DNA of 64,000 bases, from positions 496,001-560,000 of the forward strand of contig NZ_JACLQD010000003.1 of assembly GCF_014243445.1 (NCBI RefSeq), written 5' to 3'. Shown here piece after piece: positions 9,851 through 19,390 of this stretch (position 1 is the first letter of the stretch; each line of letters begins with the position of its first letter). The notes below the pieces were generated by a model that did not search any database, was not told where the DNA came from, and was given only the letters and a program-made list of their open reading frames with translations. A program made the position numbers and the translations under genes. This DNA is from Paragemmobacter straminiformis (GTDB lineage Bacteria; Pseudomonadota; Alphaproteobacteria; Rhodobacterales; Rhodobacteraceae).

Positions 9851-9895
9851 GCAAATTTCTTCGAAGAAATTTGCAAATCCGTTCGAACGGATTTG
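9851..9895. repeat. Two abutting perfect palindromes
   Basis: Palindrome 1 covers 9851-9874 (half-site GCAAATTTCTTC) and palindrome 2 covers 9874-9895 (half-site CAAATCCGTTC). They share one base. Both would form hairpins with TTCGAA-centred loops, just after the beta-helix gene stop and between convergent genes. Confidence 0.8.
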
Positions 9896-9920
9896 GGGCG
9901 GTCCTGCGGGGCCGCCCTTT
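9896..9920 (+). terminator. probable terminator of the beta-helix gene
   Basis: GGGCGG (9896-9901) pairs with CCGCCC (9912-9917), followed by TTT. It comes directly after the twin palindromes. The T-run is short, so efficiency is uncertain. Confidence 0.45.
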
Positions 9921-9922
9921 GG

Positions 9923-10399
9923 CTATTTCAGGTCATCGGCGGAAAGGCGGTGCGCCTTGCCGAAGCCCGCGTTGAGAAGGGCCGAGACGGGGTGCAGGCG
10001 GACGAAGGCGAAGTCGGCGAAGTCGATGTAGAGTTTCGCCTTTGGGTGGGTTTGCAACCAGTGGTCACGCAGCGCGGGGCGGGCGGGGTCGTCCGGGGCC
10101 ACGAATTCGGCGCGGGCTTTCAGCATCAGGCGCGGGTGGGTGAGCGGGTCGCCCTTGGCCGCCGGTTCCCCCAGCAGAAGGGCGCAGGCGGGGTCGGCCT
10201 GAAGGGCTGCGTGGTGGGCGGAGAGCGAAGATATCAGCGTGACGGGGCCATCGGGCGAGAGGCCAAGGGCGATGCGGCTGATGGCGGGGGTGCCATCGGC
10301 AGGGTCGGTCACGGCGAGTGCGGCATGGGGCAGGGCGAGAAGGTCGCGGGCGAGGGCGATGGCTTCGGGCGTGGCGGCTTGGACGGGGTCTTTGGGCAT
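9923..10399 (-). CDS. Pyridoxamine 5'-phosphate oxidase-like FMN-binding split-barrel protein (HugZ-like)
   Basis: A 158-residue protein with the split-barrel flavin-binding fold. N-terminal helix AIALARDLLALPHAALAVTDPADGTPAISR, then LGLSPDGPVTLISSLSAHHAALQADPACALLLGEP, is the pattern of the PPOX/heme-utilisation HugZ group (FMN contacts in the SxLSxHxxxL segment). The C-terminus FADFAFVRLHPVSALLNAGFG matches the usual ending of this family. It could be a heme-degrading or an F420/FMN-dependent reductase; no heme-uptake genes are adjacent. The ATG at 10399 is preceded by a G-tract region that reads as C-tracts on its own strand. Confidence 0.8.
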   Translation of the reverse strand: MPKDPVQAATPEAIALARDLLALPHAALAVTDPADGTPAISRIALGLSPDGPVTLISSLSAHHAALQADPACALLLGEPAAKGDPLTHPRLMLKARAEFVAPDDPARPALRDHWLQTHPKAKLYIDFADFAFVRLHPVSALLNAGFGKAHRLSADDLK

Positions 10400-10801
10400 G
10401 GGCGGGGTCCTCGGGTTGGTTCCTTATCGGCGGGGTTGGGGGTTGGGTGCAACGGGGTTGGGGGGAGGGGTTAGCCCGCGTGTCCTTTGCTGGGCAACGG
10501 CTTCAAACCCAGGCACGGCGGCAGGGCTGGACCGTGGCCCAAAGCCACGGTCCGCGCACGCCCCGCCCCCGGGGGCGTGCGCAAGGGCGCCCACCCCCCG
10601 TGGCGCGCGCGGACCTAACGGCGCGTCCGGGAAACGCTCCACCGGAGCCTTTCCCGAACGCTTGCACCCTGTGACCATCGGAGGGTGGGGGGCATGGGCT
10701 GTCGCATATCAAGGCGAGGCTGTTCGAACCGTCCATTCTGCCGCGTTGACTTGCCCGCCCTAGAGGCGTTTGCTGCACCGCAAAACAGGCATGGTGGCGA
10801 C
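10400..10801. other. intergenic region with G-rich tract and two hairpins
   Basis: This lies between divergent genes, so it holds both promoters. Six G-runs lie at 10432-10470. Two adjacent hairpins are at 10531-10551 (arms ACCGTGGC/GCCACGGT) and 10554-10582 (arms GCGCACGCCCC/GGGGCGTGCGC). An open frame from 10685 continues into the SulP gene, but its first 39 codons look non-coding. Confidence 0.5.
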
Positions 10802-12412
10802 ATGAGCGCGACAGGCACCTTTTCGGCCCAGTTTACCCCGAAGATCATCACGGTCCTGCGCGAGGGTTACCGCTTTGCGGACCTGCGGGCCGATGCCATC
10901 GCGGGGTTGACCGTCGCCATCGTGGCGCTGCCCCTAAGCATGGCGATTGCCATTGCCAGCGGGGTCGGGCCGGAGCGGGGGCTTTATACGACCATCGTGG
11001 GCGGGTTCCTTGTTTCCGCGCTTGGCGGGTCGCGGTTCCAGATCGGCGGGCCTGCGGGGGCGTTCATCGTGCTGGTCGCGGCCTGCGTCATGAAAAGCGG
11101 ACTCGACGGGTTGATCCTTGCCACCTTCCTTTCGGGGTTCCTGCTGATGGCGGCGGGGCTGCTGCGGTTGGGAACCTATGTGCGCTTCATTCCCTATCCG
11201 GTGACGGTGGGGTTCACGGCGGGGATCGCGGTCATCATCTTCTCGAGCCAGATCAAGGACCTGTTCGGGCTGACCCTGACGGGCGGAGAGCCTGCCGAGA
11301 TCATCGCCAAGGTTCAGGCGCTATGGGCGGCGAAGGGGACGGTGACGCCTGCGGCCTGCGCGCTGGCGCTGGGGGTCGTGGCGGTCATCCAGGGGCTGAA
11401 GCGGGTCAGGCCGCATTGGCCGGGGATGCTGCTGGCGGTGATCGCGGCTTCGGTCATTGCCGCGGTTCTGGCGCTGCCGGTGGCGACCATCGGGTCGAAG
11501 TTCGGGGAATTGCCGCGCGTGCCGCCTGCGCCGGCCTTGCCCGCGATGGATATGGCGAAGATCTGGGCGGCGCTGCCTTTTGCCCTGTCCTTCACCCTGC
11601 TCGGCGCGATTGAATCGCTGTTGTCTGCGGTGGTGGCCGACGGAATGAGCGGGCGGCAGCACCGGTCCAATGCGGAGCTGGTGGCGCAGGGGGCGGCGAA
11701 CATCGGATCGGCGCTGTTCGGCGGCTTCTGCGTGACGGGAACCATCGCGCGGACGGCGACGAATGTGCGGGCCGGATCGCGCGGGCCGGTTTCGGGGATG
11801 CTGCATGCGCTGTTCGTGCTGGCCTTCATGCTGGTCGCAGCCCCCCTTGCGGGGTTCATTCCGCTGGCCGCGCTTGCCGGAGTGCTGGCCGTGGTGGCGT
11901 GGAACATGGCCGAGAAGGAAGAGGCGTGGCAGCTTTTGCGGTCGAGCCGTGCGGATGCGCTGGTGCTGCTGGTCACCTTTGGGCTGGTGGTGTTCCGCGA
12001 CCTGACCGAGGGGATCGTGGTCGGCTTCGCGCTGGGGGGGCTGGTGTTCATCAGCCGCATGTCCGAGGCGGCCGAGGTGGAGGGCGAGACCCCCTTTGCC
12101 ACCGATGACGGCGAGCGGGTGATCTGCCGTCTGCGGGGGCCGTGGTTCTTTGGCGCGGCGGCGCGGCTTGGGTCGGTGCTGGACCGGATCGCGGACAGGC
12201 CAAGGGAATTCGTGCTGGATCTGACCGATGTGCCGATGATCGATTCATCGGGGGTGCGGTCTTTCCTGCTGCTCGCGCGCAAGATGGCGCGGCGGGGCGG
12301 AAGCCTGACGGTGGTCGGCGCGCGCCCGCAGGTTGCCGAGGCGTTGCGCCACCACGGGTTGAAGGCGCGGTTCGCGGCCGATCTTGCCGCATTGGGCGCG
12401 CCGGAGCGGTAG
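10802..12412 (+). CDS. SulP-family anion transporter with STAS domain
   Basis: A 536-residue inner-membrane transporter of the SLC26/SulP family, which moves sulfate, bicarbonate or dicarboxylates. Residues 1-~400 are strongly hydrophobic, with the family segments DAIAGLTVAIVALPLSMAIA (TM1) and GGPAGAFIVL. The C-terminal cytosolic STAS domain ends with VLDLTDVPMIDSSGVRSFLL, in which DSSG is the phospho-acceptor loop of anti-sigma-antagonist folds. The ATG at 10802 (MSATGTFSAQ) is preceded by GGTGG. The substrate cannot be read from sequence. No carbonic anhydrase is next to it. Confidence 0.9.
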   Translation: MSATGTFSAQFTPKIITVLREGYRFADLRADAIAGLTVAIVALPLSMAIAIASGVGPERGLYTTIVGGFLVSALGGSRFQIGGPAGAFIVLVAACVMKSGLDGLILATFLSGFLLMAAGLLRLGTYVRFIPYPVTVGFTAGIAVIIFSSQIKDLFGLTLTGGEPAEIIAKVQALWAAKGTVTPAACALALGVVAVIQGLKRVRPHWPGMLLAVIAASVIAAVLALPVATIGSKFGELPRVPPAPALPAMDMAKIWAALPFALSFTLLGAIESLLSAVVADGMSGRQHRSNAELVAQGAANIGSALFGGFCVTGTIARTATNVRAGSRGPVSGMLHALFVLAFMLVAAPLAGFIPLAALAGVLAVVAWNMAEKEEAWQLLRSSRADALVLLVTFGLVVFRDLTEGIVVGFALGGLVFISRMSEAAEVEGETPFATDDGERVICRLRGPWFFGAAARLGSVLDRIADRPREFVLDLTDVPMIDSSGVRSFLLLARKMARRGGSLTVVGARPQVAEALRHHGLKARFAADLAALGAPER

Positions 12413-12786
12413 CGCAAACATCTACAGGCAGGTGATTCGTGGCGAACGGGGCCGTGCTTGGCCCTGTGGCGGGCTTGTCGCGGCCCTGTGGCTGCGGCAA
12501 ATGGCGCGCCGCGCCCGCATGGGGCCAAAGGCGCGATTCCCTGGACAAAGCGGCGTTTGCGGGGGCTGAACACAGCGCCTTGAATGCAAAGTGAATTTGG
12601 CCGGATTTACGCCAGATTTACGGATTTAACCAATATTCTGCAAATTAATTGACAGAAAAATCGTTGCAGCAATTAGAGTTAGCTGTAATTTTACGCATAG
12701 TGTAAAAGTGCAGGTGGGAGAGGGGTCGCCATGTCGGGCGGCCGATGCAAGCGGGTGGACCGGCCCGCGTTACGGGAGGACTGACT
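12413..12786. other. long upstream region of acs
   Basis: No gene is supported. The second half (about 12585-12710) is strikingly A/T-rich for this genome and carries the acs promoter and operator candidates described separately. Confidence 0.55.
12649..12707 (+). promoter_or_regulatory. candidate acs promoter and operator
   Basis: TTGACA at 12649-12654 matches the -35 consensus. A weaker -10 (TAGAGT, 12674-12679) lies 19 bp on. TTGCAGCAA (12664-12672) is a small inverted repeat between them, and TTTTAC-N7-GTAAAA (12689-12707) is an inverted repeat just downstream. Position and A/T content support a regulated acs promoter; the regulator is unknown. Confidence 0.4.
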
Positions 12787-14751
12787 ATGGCGGATACCGC
12801 ACAGCCGACGAAGGCCTATACGGCCTCGTCCGATTTCATCGCCAAGGCGCATGTCGATGCGGCGGGCTATGAGAAGATGTATGCGGCTTCTGTCGCCGAT
12901 CCGGTGGCCTTTTGGGCCGAACAGGGCCAGCGCATCGACTGGATCCAGGATTACACCAAGGTCAAGGACACGAGCTTCGAGCTGGGCAAGGTCTCGATCA
13001 AATGGTTCGAGGACGGCAAGCTGAACGTCAGCGCCAATTGCATCGACCGCCATATGGCCCGCCGCGCCAACCAGACGGCGATCATCTGGGAGCCGGATGA
13101 TCCGAAAACCCCCGCGCAGCACATCACCTATGCGCAGTTGCTGGAACAGACCTGCCGCATGGCGAATGTGCTCAAGAAGCACGGGGTGAAAAAGGGTGAC
13201 CGCGTCGTCCTGTACCTGCCGATGATCCCCGAGGCGGCTTATGCGATGCTGGCCTGTGCGCGGATCGGGGCGATCCATTCGGTGGTGTTCGGCGGCTTCT
13301 CGCCGGACGCGCTGGCGAACCGGATCAACGATTCCGAAGCCAAGGTCGTGATCACCGCCGACTGGGCGCCGCGCGGCGGCAAGAAAACCCCGCTGAAAGG
13401 CAATGCCGACCAGGCGCTGCTGCATTGCAGCGACAAGGTGAAGTGCCTTGTGGTGAAGCACACGGGCGACCAGACGCACTGGACCGAAGGGCGGGATTTC
13501 GACCTAAAGGCCGAGATGGAGGTTGTCTCGCCCTATTGCGCCTATACCGAAGTCGGCGCGGAGGACCCGCTGTTCATCCTTTACACCTCGGGGTCGACGG
13601 GCAAGCCGAAGGGGGTGGTGCATACCTCGGGCGGGTATCTGGTCTATGCGGCGATGACGCACCAGCTGACCTTTGATTACCATGACGGCGACGTGTTCTG
13701 GTGCACCGCCGATGTGGGTTGGGTCACGGGGCACAGCTATATCGTCTATGGTCCGCTGGCGAATGGCGCGACCACGATCATGTTCGAGGGCGTGCCGACC
13801 TTCCCCGATGCGGGGCGGTTCTGGGAGGTTTGCGCCAAGCACAAGGTGACGCAGTTCTATACCGCGCCGACGGCCATTCGCAGCCTGATGGGGCTGGGGC
13901 CGGAGTGGGTGGAAAAGCACGACCTGTCGTCCTTGCGTCTGCTGGGGTCGGTGGGCGAGCCGATCAACCCCGAGGCGTGGAACTGGTACAACACCCATGT
14001 CGGCAAGGGGAAATGCCCGATCGTCGATACCTTCTGGCAGACGGAGACGGGCGGTCACCTGATCACCCCGCTGCCGGGGGCCATTCCGCAGAAGCCGGGG
14101 TCGGCGACGAAGCCCTTCTTCGGCATCCGGCCCATCGTGCTGGACCCCGCAAGCGCCAAGGTGCAGACGGAAACGGAGACCGATGGCGTGCTGTGCATCG
14201 CCGACAGCTGGCCGGGGATGATGCGGACGCTGTGGGGCGACCACGCGCGGTTCGAGGAAGCCTATTTCAGCCAGTATCCGGGCTATTACTTCACCGGTGA
14301 CGGCTGCCGCCGCGATGCGGACGGGTATTACTGGATCACCGGCCGCGTGGACGATGTGATCAACGTATCGGGCCACCGTATGGGCACGGCCGAGGTTGAA
14401 TCGGCGCTGGTGGCCCATGCCAAGGTGGCCGAGGCGGCGGTGGTGGGCTATCCGCACGACATCAAGGGGCAGGGCATCTACGCCTATGTCACGCTGATGA
14501 AGGGCGAGGAGCCGACCGAGGCCCTGCGCAAGGAGCTGGAGGCCTGGGTGCGGACCGAGATCGGCCCCATCGCCAAGCCCGACCTGATCCAATGGGCGCC
14601 GGGCCTGCCGAAAACCCGTTCGGGCAAGATCATGCGCCGCATCCTGCGCAAGATTGCCGAGAACGACTTCGGCGCGCTGGGCGACACCTCGACCCTTGCC
14701 GATCCGTCGGTGGTGGATGACCTGATCGCCAACCGGATGAACAAGGCATGA
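12787..14751 (+). CDS. acs: Acetyl-CoA synthetase (acetate--CoA ligase)
   Basis: AMP-forming Acs activates acetate to acetyl-CoA via acetyl-AMP in the cytoplasm. The 654-residue length fits the family (E. coli 652). The AMP-binding P-loop is [19 protein letters not shown], the [12 protein letters not shown] block is present, and the C-terminal catalytic lysine lies in [10 protein letters not shown], the usual site of regulation by acetylation. The ATG at 12787 follows GGGAGGA. Its stop overlaps the adk start by ATGA, and an MHS transporter and a response regulator follow, suggesting an acetate uptake and activation block. Confidence 0.97.
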   Translation: MADTAQPTKAYTASSDFIAKAHVDAAGYEKMYAASVADPVAFWAEQGQRIDWIQDYTKVKDTSFELGKVSIKWFEDGKLNVSANCIDRHMARRANQTAIIWEPDDPKTPAQHITYAQLLEQTCRMANVLKKHGVKKGDRVVLYLPMIPEAAYAMLACARIGAIHSVVFGGFSPDALANRINDSEAKVVITADWAPRGGKKTPLKGNADQALLHCSDKVKCLVVKHTGDQTHWTEGRDFDLKAEMEVVSPYCAYTEVGAEDPLFILYTSGSTGKPKGVVHTSGGYLVYAAMTHQLTFDYHDGDVFWCTADVGWVTGHSYIVYGPLANGATTIMFEGVPTFPDAGRFWEVCAKHKVTQFYTAPTAIRSLMGLGPEWVEKHDLSSLRLLGSVGEPINPEAWNWYNTHVGKGKCPIVDTFWQTETGGHLITPLPGAIPQKPGSATKPFFGIRPIVLDPASAKVQTETETDGVLCIADSWPGMMRTLWGDHARFEEAYFSQYPGYYFTGDGCRRDADGYYWITGRVDDVINVSGHRMGTAEVESALVAHAKVAEAAVVGYPHDIKGQGIYAYVTLMKGEEPTEALRKELEAWVRTEIGPIAKPDLIQWAPGLPKTRSGKIMRRILRKIAENDFGALGDTSTLADPSVVDDLIANRMNKA

Positions 14752-15428
14752 GCGAGGTGCTGGTCAAACCGGCGGTGCTGATCTTGCTGGGCCCTCCGGG
14801 GGCCGGCAAGGGCACGCAGGCGCGGATGCTGGAGGAGGACTTCGGTCTGGTCCAGCTTTCGACGGGTGACCTGCTGCGCGCCGCGGTTGCGGCCGGAACC
14901 GATGCGGGCAAGCGCGCCAAGGCTGTGATGGAAGCGGGGCAGCTTGTCAGCGACGAGATCGTGCTGGCCATCCTGAAGGACCGGATGGCTGCGGATGATG
15001 TGGCGCGTGGCGTGATCCTTGACGGTTTTCCGCGCACCGACGGGCAGGCGGCGGCGCTGGATGCGCTGCTGGACGCCGCCGGACAAAGCGTGACGGCGGC
15101 CATCTCGCTTGATGTGGATGACGAGGCGATGGTGGGCCGCGTGTCGGGCCGCTACACCTGCGCGGCCTGCGGCGAAGGCTATCATGACGAATTCAAGCAG
15201 CCTGCCCATGCGGGTGCTTGTGACAAATGCGGCGGCACGGCGTTCAAGCGCCGCGCCGACGACAATGCCGAAACGGTGCGCGAGCGGCTGAAGGCCTATC
15301 ACGCCCAGACGGCGCCGTTGATTTCCTATTACGAGGCCAAGGGCGTGCTGCACCGGATCGACGCGATGGGGTCCATCGCCGGTATCCGCGCGGCGCTGTC
15401 GGGCATCGTCAGGGGTGTCGCGGCATAG
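14748..15428 (+). CDS. adk: Adenylate kinase (zinc-lid type)
   Basis: Converts AMP + ATP to 2 ADP, removing the AMP made by Acs next door. The P-loop is [12 protein letters not shown], the NMP-binding part has [11 protein letters not shown], and GFPRTDGQ follows. The LID has four cysteines ([12 protein letters not shown]...CDKCGG), giving a structural zinc site; E. coli Adk lacks this. The 226-residue length is normal for the long-lid form. The start ATG overlaps the acs stop by four bases, implying translational coupling. A second adk copy, often found in the ribosomal operon, may exist elsewhere. Confidence 0.95.
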   Translation: MSEVLVKPAVLILLGPPGAGKGTQARMLEEDFGLVQLSTGDLLRAAVAAGTDAGKRAKAVMEAGQLVSDEIVLAILKDRMAADDVARGVILDGFPRTDGQAAALDALLDAAGQSVTAAISLDVDDEAMVGRVSGRYTCAACGEGYHDEFKQPAHAGACDKCGGTAFKRRADDNAETVRERLKAYHAQTAPLISYYEAKGVLHRIDAMGSIAGIRAALSGIVRGVAA

Positions 15429-15568
15429 ACGGGGGTTGTGTCCGGGAGGAGCCGGTCACGACAGGAAGGGGGACGGCTGCGCCATGTGGTGCCCCGAAGG
15501 GGGTGGCGGGGCGGCCGAACAATAAGCGTAACGGTCGGTTTCAGACCGGACAACAAGGAGGAAGCCTA

Positions 15569-17440
15569 ATGGCGACTACGGAAATGAACGTCAGGGACCG
15601 CTCGCGGCCCATGACCAGCGAGGAAAAGAAGGTCATTCTTGCCTCGTCTGCGGGAACCATCTTCGAATGGTACGACTTCTATCTTTACGGCTCGCTCGCG
15701 GCGATCATCGGCGCGCAGTTCTTCACCTCGTTCCCGGAAGCCACGCGCAACGTCTTTGCGCTGCTGGCCTTTGCCGCCGGCTTCATCGTGCGCCCCTTCG
15801 GCGCACTGGTGTTCGGCTCGCTCGGTGACCTGATCGGCCGGAAGTATACCTTCCTGATGACGATCCTGATCATGGGCATGTCGACCTTCCTCGTCGGTCT
15901 GCTGCCGGGCTATTCCTCGTGGGGTGCTGCGGCTCCGATCATCCTGATCGGCCTGCGCATGTTGCAGGGCCTGGCGCTTGGGGGTGAATACGGTGGCGCT
16001 GCGGTCTATGTGGCCGAACATGCCCCCGCCAACCAGCGCGGCTATTTCACAGCCTTCATCCAGACCACGGCGACGCTGGGCTTGCTGCTCTCGCTTATCG
16101 TGATCCTGTCGGTGCAGGGCTATGTGAACGGCCATTGGGATCCGACGCCGGTTCTTGACGCTGCGGGCGCTGCGGTGATGAACGCCGACGGCACGCCGAA
16201 GGTGATCAAGGCGTTCGACCTGTGGGGCTGGCGCGTGCCGTTCCTCGGCTCGATCTTCCTGCTGCTCATCTCGCTTTACATCCGTTTGCAGATGAACGAA
16301 TCCCCCGCCTTCAAGAAGATGAAGGAAGAGGGTGCCGCCTCGAAGGCTCCGCTGCGCGAGGCTTTCGGCCAGTGGCGCAATGCCAAGATCGCGATCATCG
16401 CCCTGCTGGGTCTGACCGCCGGTCAAGCCGTGGTCTGGTATTCGGGCCAGTTCTACGCGCTGTTCTTCCTTCAGAACGTCGTCAAGGTCGACAGCTTCAC
16501 CGCCAACGTGATGGTGGCGTGGTCGCTGATCCTTGGCACCGGCGGCTTCCTGTTCTTCGGGTCGCTGTCGGACAAGATCGGCCGTAAGCCGATCATCCTT
16601 GCGGGCTGCCTGATTGCCGCGCTGACCTACTTCCCCGTGTTCAAGATGCTGACGACCACCGCCAACCCGGCGCTGGCTGCGGCGCAGGAAACGCCGGTCG
16701 TAGTGAGCGTTGCGCCGGAAGACTGCTCGTTCCAGTTCAACCCGACGGGCACGGTGAAGTTCACCTCGTCCTGCGATATCGCGAAATCGACGCTGGCGAA
16801 AACCTCGGTCAACTATTCGACCGTGGAAGATGCGGCGACGACCATCGCGCAGGTGAAAGTGGGCGAAACGGTTGTGGCGTCCTATGACGGTGCGGCCAAT
16901 GCCAAGGCGATTGCCGAAGCGACCGCTGCGCTGGACACCGCCAAGGCGGGCACCGACCAGGCGGCCATCGACGCGGCGCAGGCTGCGCTCGACGCCGAGA
17001 AGGGCGTGAAAGCGGCCTTCGAGAAGAGCCTGAACGACGCGCTGGGCGCTGCGGGCTATCCGCTGGTGGCCGACAAGAACGAGACCGTCATCAAGGCGCA
17101 GAACGTGGTCGATATCTTCACCGGCCAGAAGATCAAGGTCGTGCTGATCCTGACCTATCTGATCCTGCTGGTGACGATGGTCTACGGCCCGATCGCGGCC
17201 ATGCTGGTCGAGCTGTTCCCGACCCGTATCCGCTACTCGGGTCTGTCGCTGCCCTACCATATCGGCAACGGCTGGTTCGGTGGCCTTCTGCCTGCGACCG
17301 CCTTTGCGATCTCGGCCCAGACCGGCAACATCTATGGCGGGCTGTGGTATGCGATCGTGGTTGCGGTGATGACCGTGGTGATCGGGGCGATCTTTGTTCC
17401 GGGCGGCACGCACAAGAAAGACATCTTCGCCGACAAGTGA
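15569..17440 (+). CDS. MHS-type MFS transporter with large periplasmic insert
   Basis: A 623-residue member of the metabolite:H+ symporter branch of the MFS (ProP/KgtP/ShiA-like). It begins with the family signature SAGTIFEWYDFYLYGSLA, and the loop 2-3 motif is GSLGDLIGRKYTF. Between the helix ending FPVFKMLTTT (about residue 362) and IKVVLILTYLILL (about 521) lies an insert of about 155 residues. The insert has two cysteines and an Ala/Asp-rich helical stretch, and should face the periplasm. Its place directly after acs-adk suggests acetate or another short-chain acid as substrate (inference). AAGGAGGAAG precedes the ATG. Confidence 0.85.
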   Translation: MATTEMNVRDRSRPMTSEEKKVILASSAGTIFEWYDFYLYGSLAAIIGAQFFTSFPEATRNVFALLAFAAGFIVRPFGALVFGSLGDLIGRKYTFLMTILIMGMSTFLVGLLPGYSSWGAAAPIILIGLRMLQGLALGGEYGGAAVYVAEHAPANQRGYFTAFIQTTATLGLLLSLIVILSVQGYVNGHWDPTPVLDAAGAAVMNADGTPKVIKAFDLWGWRVPFLGSIFLLLISLYIRLQMNESPAFKKMKEEGAASKAPLREAFGQWRNAKIAIIALLGLTAGQAVVWYSGQFYALFFLQNVVKVDSFTANVMVAWSLILGTGGFLFFGSLSDKIGRKPIILAGCLIAALTYFPVFKMLTTTANPALAAAQETPVVVSVAPEDCSFQFNPTGTVKFTSSCDIAKSTLAKTSVNYSTVEDAATTIAQVKVGETVVASYDGAANAKAIAEATAALDTAKAGTDQAAIDAAQAALDAEKGVKAAFEKSLNDALGAAGYPLVADKNETVIKAQNVVDIFTGQKIKVVLILTYLILLVTMVYGPIAAMLVELFPTRIRYSGLSLPYHIGNGWFGGLLPATAFAISAQTGNIYGGLWYAIVVAVMTVVIGAIFVPGGTHKKDIFADK

Positions 17441-17458
17441 TCGGTCAGGTGTGAACGG

Positions 17459-17490
17459 CCGGGGCGTGGAGACGCGCCCCGGTCGGTTTA
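17459..17490 (+). terminator. probable terminator after the MHS transporter
   Basis: CCGGGGCG (17459-17466) pairs with CGCCCCGG (17475-17482), followed by TCGGTTTATT. It ends the acs-adk-transporter unit before the response regulator. Confidence 0.55.
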
Positions 17491-17549
17491 TTGGCGGTGT
17501 AAGCGGTGCTTTCGGTCTTTCCGCCCCTTCAGCTGCAAGGACATGACCC

Positions 17550-17939
17550 ATGCCCGCAGATGCGAAGCGCCGGGTTCTGGTCGTCGAGGATGACGACAAT
17601 ATCGCGACCGCCCTGCATTATGTGGTGAGCCGCGAGGGAATGGCCTGCGACCGCATCGCGAGCGGCGCCACGGCATTGGACCACATCCGCGCCACGCGGC
17701 CCGATCTGGTTCTTCTTGATATCATGTTGCCCGAGGTGTCGGGTTACGAGATCTGCGAAGGCATCCGGCGCGATCCGGTGCTGGCTGCGACGCGGGTGCT
17801 GATGATGACGGCGCGCGGATCGGCGCAGGAACAGCGCCGCGCGCTGGCACTGGGGGCGGACGGGTTCATCTCGAAGCCCTTCGACCTTGGCACGCTGCGC
17901 GGCGAGGTCTGGCGGCTGCTGTCCCCGGCTGCGGGCTGA
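17550..17939 (+). CDS. Single-domain response regulator
   Basis: A 129-residue CheY-like receiver domain with no output domain. The acidic pocket is VVEDDDN, the phospho-acceptor is D57 in DLVLLDIMLPEVSGYEI, and the conserved threonine and lysine are in MMTARGS and FISKPFD. AAGGAC lies upstream of the ATG. Such stand-alone receivers act through protein partners or as phosphate sinks. It follows acs and the transporter, so a link to carbon-source signalling is possible, but no kinase is nearby. Confidence 0.9.
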   Translation: MPADAKRRVLVVEDDDNIATALHYVVSREGMACDRIASGATALDHIRATRPDLVLLDIMLPEVSGYEICEGIRRDPVLAATRVLMMTARGSAQEQRRALALGADGFISKPFDLGTLRGEVWRLLSPAAG

Positions 17940-17965
17940 GGCGGGGCCGGACCAGCCCCCGCGCC

Positions 17966-18247
17966 TTAGCCGCGCGCGCGGCGGTAGAGTTCCCAGACGC
18001 CCAGAACGATGCCGAGGATGACGGCATTCGACAGAAGTCCAGCCGAGATCTGTCGCCACATCGGTTCGCCCAGACCTTGGGTGATCGTCACGGGGATGAT
18101 GATGGCGACGAAGGCGATGCCCGAGGCGAGGGGCAGAAGCGTGCCCGTCACGGGGCGGGTGCGCAGCATCGTGATGACGAGCCCCACGATCAGCACGATG
18201 CGGAACGGGTCGCTCAACTGGGACAGGATCAACTGGGACAGGGTCAT
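17966..18247 (-). CDS. Small three-helix membrane protein, unknown
   Basis: A 93-residue protein with three predicted membrane segments: FRIVLIVGLVITML, LLPLASGIAFVAIIIPVTI and LLSNAVILGIVLGVWELY. It ends in a positively charged YRRARG, which should lie in the cytoplasm. I do not recognise a named family. The N-terminus contains a tandem SQLILSQL. The ATG is at 18247. It is convergent with the response regulator (26 bp between stops) and shows normal composition for this genome. Confidence 0.7.
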   Translation of the reverse strand: MTLSQLILSQLSDPFRIVLIVGLVITMLRTRPVTGTLLPLASGIAFVAIIIPVTITQGLGEPMWRQISAGLLSNAVILGIVLGVWELYRRARG

Positions 18248-18308
18248 GCGGGCCTCGTATCGTTTGGGGCAGTTTTAGACGAGCGGCGGGGTGCTGCAAG
18301 GGAATTGC

Positions 18309-18380
18309 GGCGGCAGGGGGGCTGCCGCCCCCCGGGCGCGGCCGCGCCCTCCCCCTGCGAGTATTTGGGCAAGGATGAAG
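18309..18380. repeat. Intergenic repeat unit, second copy
   Basis: GGCGGCAG (18309-18316) pairs with CTGCCGCC (18322-18329). A perfect palindrome with half-site GGGCGCGG (18334-18349) follows, then TCCCCCTGCGAGTATTTGGG and CAAGGATGAAG. It has the same three-part layout and the same type of tail as 4478-4540, and lies just after the truA stop codon. Confidence 0.5.
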
Positions 18381-18383
18381 CGG

Positions 18384-19154
18384 TCAGGCGAAGGGGTCGT
18401 GATCGTAGCCGACGCCGGTGAGGTAGAGGCCCTGGGGCGGGCAGACCGGGCCGCAGGCGGCGCGGTCGCGGGCGTCGAGGGCGGCTTTCACCTGTTCGGG
18501 GGGCCATGTGCCGGCGCCCACGCGGTGCAGCGTGCCGACGATGGAGCGGACCTGATTGTGCAGGAAGCTGCGGGCGCGGAGCGTGAAGCGGTATTCCGTG
18601 CCGTGGGCGTGGGGCTGTTCGGTGATCGTCAGCTCGTCGAGCGTTTTGACGGGGCTTTTGGCCTGACAGAGGGTTGAGCGGAAGGTGGTGAAATCGTGCT
18701 TGCCGACAAGGTGGGCCGCGCCGCGCCGCATGGCCGCGAGGTCGAGCGGTTCGGGCACTTGCCAGACGCGGTTCTTGTCATGCGTGACGGGGGCGCGGCG
18801 GGCCAGAAGGCGGAAGAGGTAGCGCCGTTCGAGCGCCGAGAAGCGGGCGTGGAAGTCGTCGGCCACGCGCGCGATCCTGAGGATGGAGACGGGATGGTGG
18901 CGCAGATGGTAGTTCATCGCCCCTGTCAGGCGAAAGCAGTCCCAGTCGCGGGGCAGGTCGATGGTGGCGACCTGACCCGTGGCGTGGACGCCTGTGTCGG
19001 TGCGGCCTGCCGCGGCGACGGTGTGGGGGCCGGGTTCCAGATGGGCAAGGGCCGCTTCGATGCAGCCCTGCACGGTCAGCTGGCCGCCGCCCTGCCGTTG
19101 CCAGCCGTTGAAGGGCGTGCCGTCATATTCGATGAGGAAGGCGTATCTGGGCAT
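18384..19154 (-). CDS. truA: tRNA pseudouridine(38-40) synthase TruA
   Basis: Makes pseudouridine at positions 38-40 in the anticodon stem of many tRNAs. The 256 residues match the family. The catalytic aspartate lies in [15 protein letters not shown], and the N-terminus has [31 protein letters not shown] is the conserved C-terminal segment. The ATG at 19154 gives [12 protein letters not shown]. The frame continues 61 codons upstream without a start that looks coding. The gene stands alone on this strand. Confidence 0.95.
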   Translation of the reverse strand: MPRYAFLIEYDGTPFNGWQRQGGGQLTVQGCIEAALAHLEPGPHTVAAAGRTDTGVHATGQVATIDLPRDWDCFRLTGAMNYHLRHHPVSILRIARVADDFHARFSALERRYLFRLLARRAPVTHDKNRVWQVPEPLDLAAMRRGAAHLVGKHDFTTFRSTLCQAKSPVKTLDELTITEQPHAHGTEYRFTLRARSFLHNQVRSIVGTLHRVGAGTWPPEQVKAALDARDRAACGPVCPPQGLYLTGVGYDHDPFA

Positions 19155-19390
19155 GGGCGAAGGGGTTAGCGGAAGCGGCGCGGTGAGTAAAGGGAAGGGG
19201 CAGCCTTGCTGCATTCGCGCGGGCAGCGCTGCCGGGCGCCGCGGTTTGCGCCCGGGCCGCCCCTTTGCCGCGCCGCCCGCGTTTCGGCGTGAGCGGTGCA
19301 TCGGCGGGGGTATCGGTGGGGGTATCGGTGGGCGCATCTACACAGCGGGGCCCGGCGTGCCTATGTTGGGCGTAACGAAAGGGGTCCGCC

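Noticed and set aside
19296-19345. Tandem GGTATCGGTGGG units upstream of ycjX
   Set aside because: Only about three imperfect copies in GC-rich intergenic sequence; no sign of a regulatory array.
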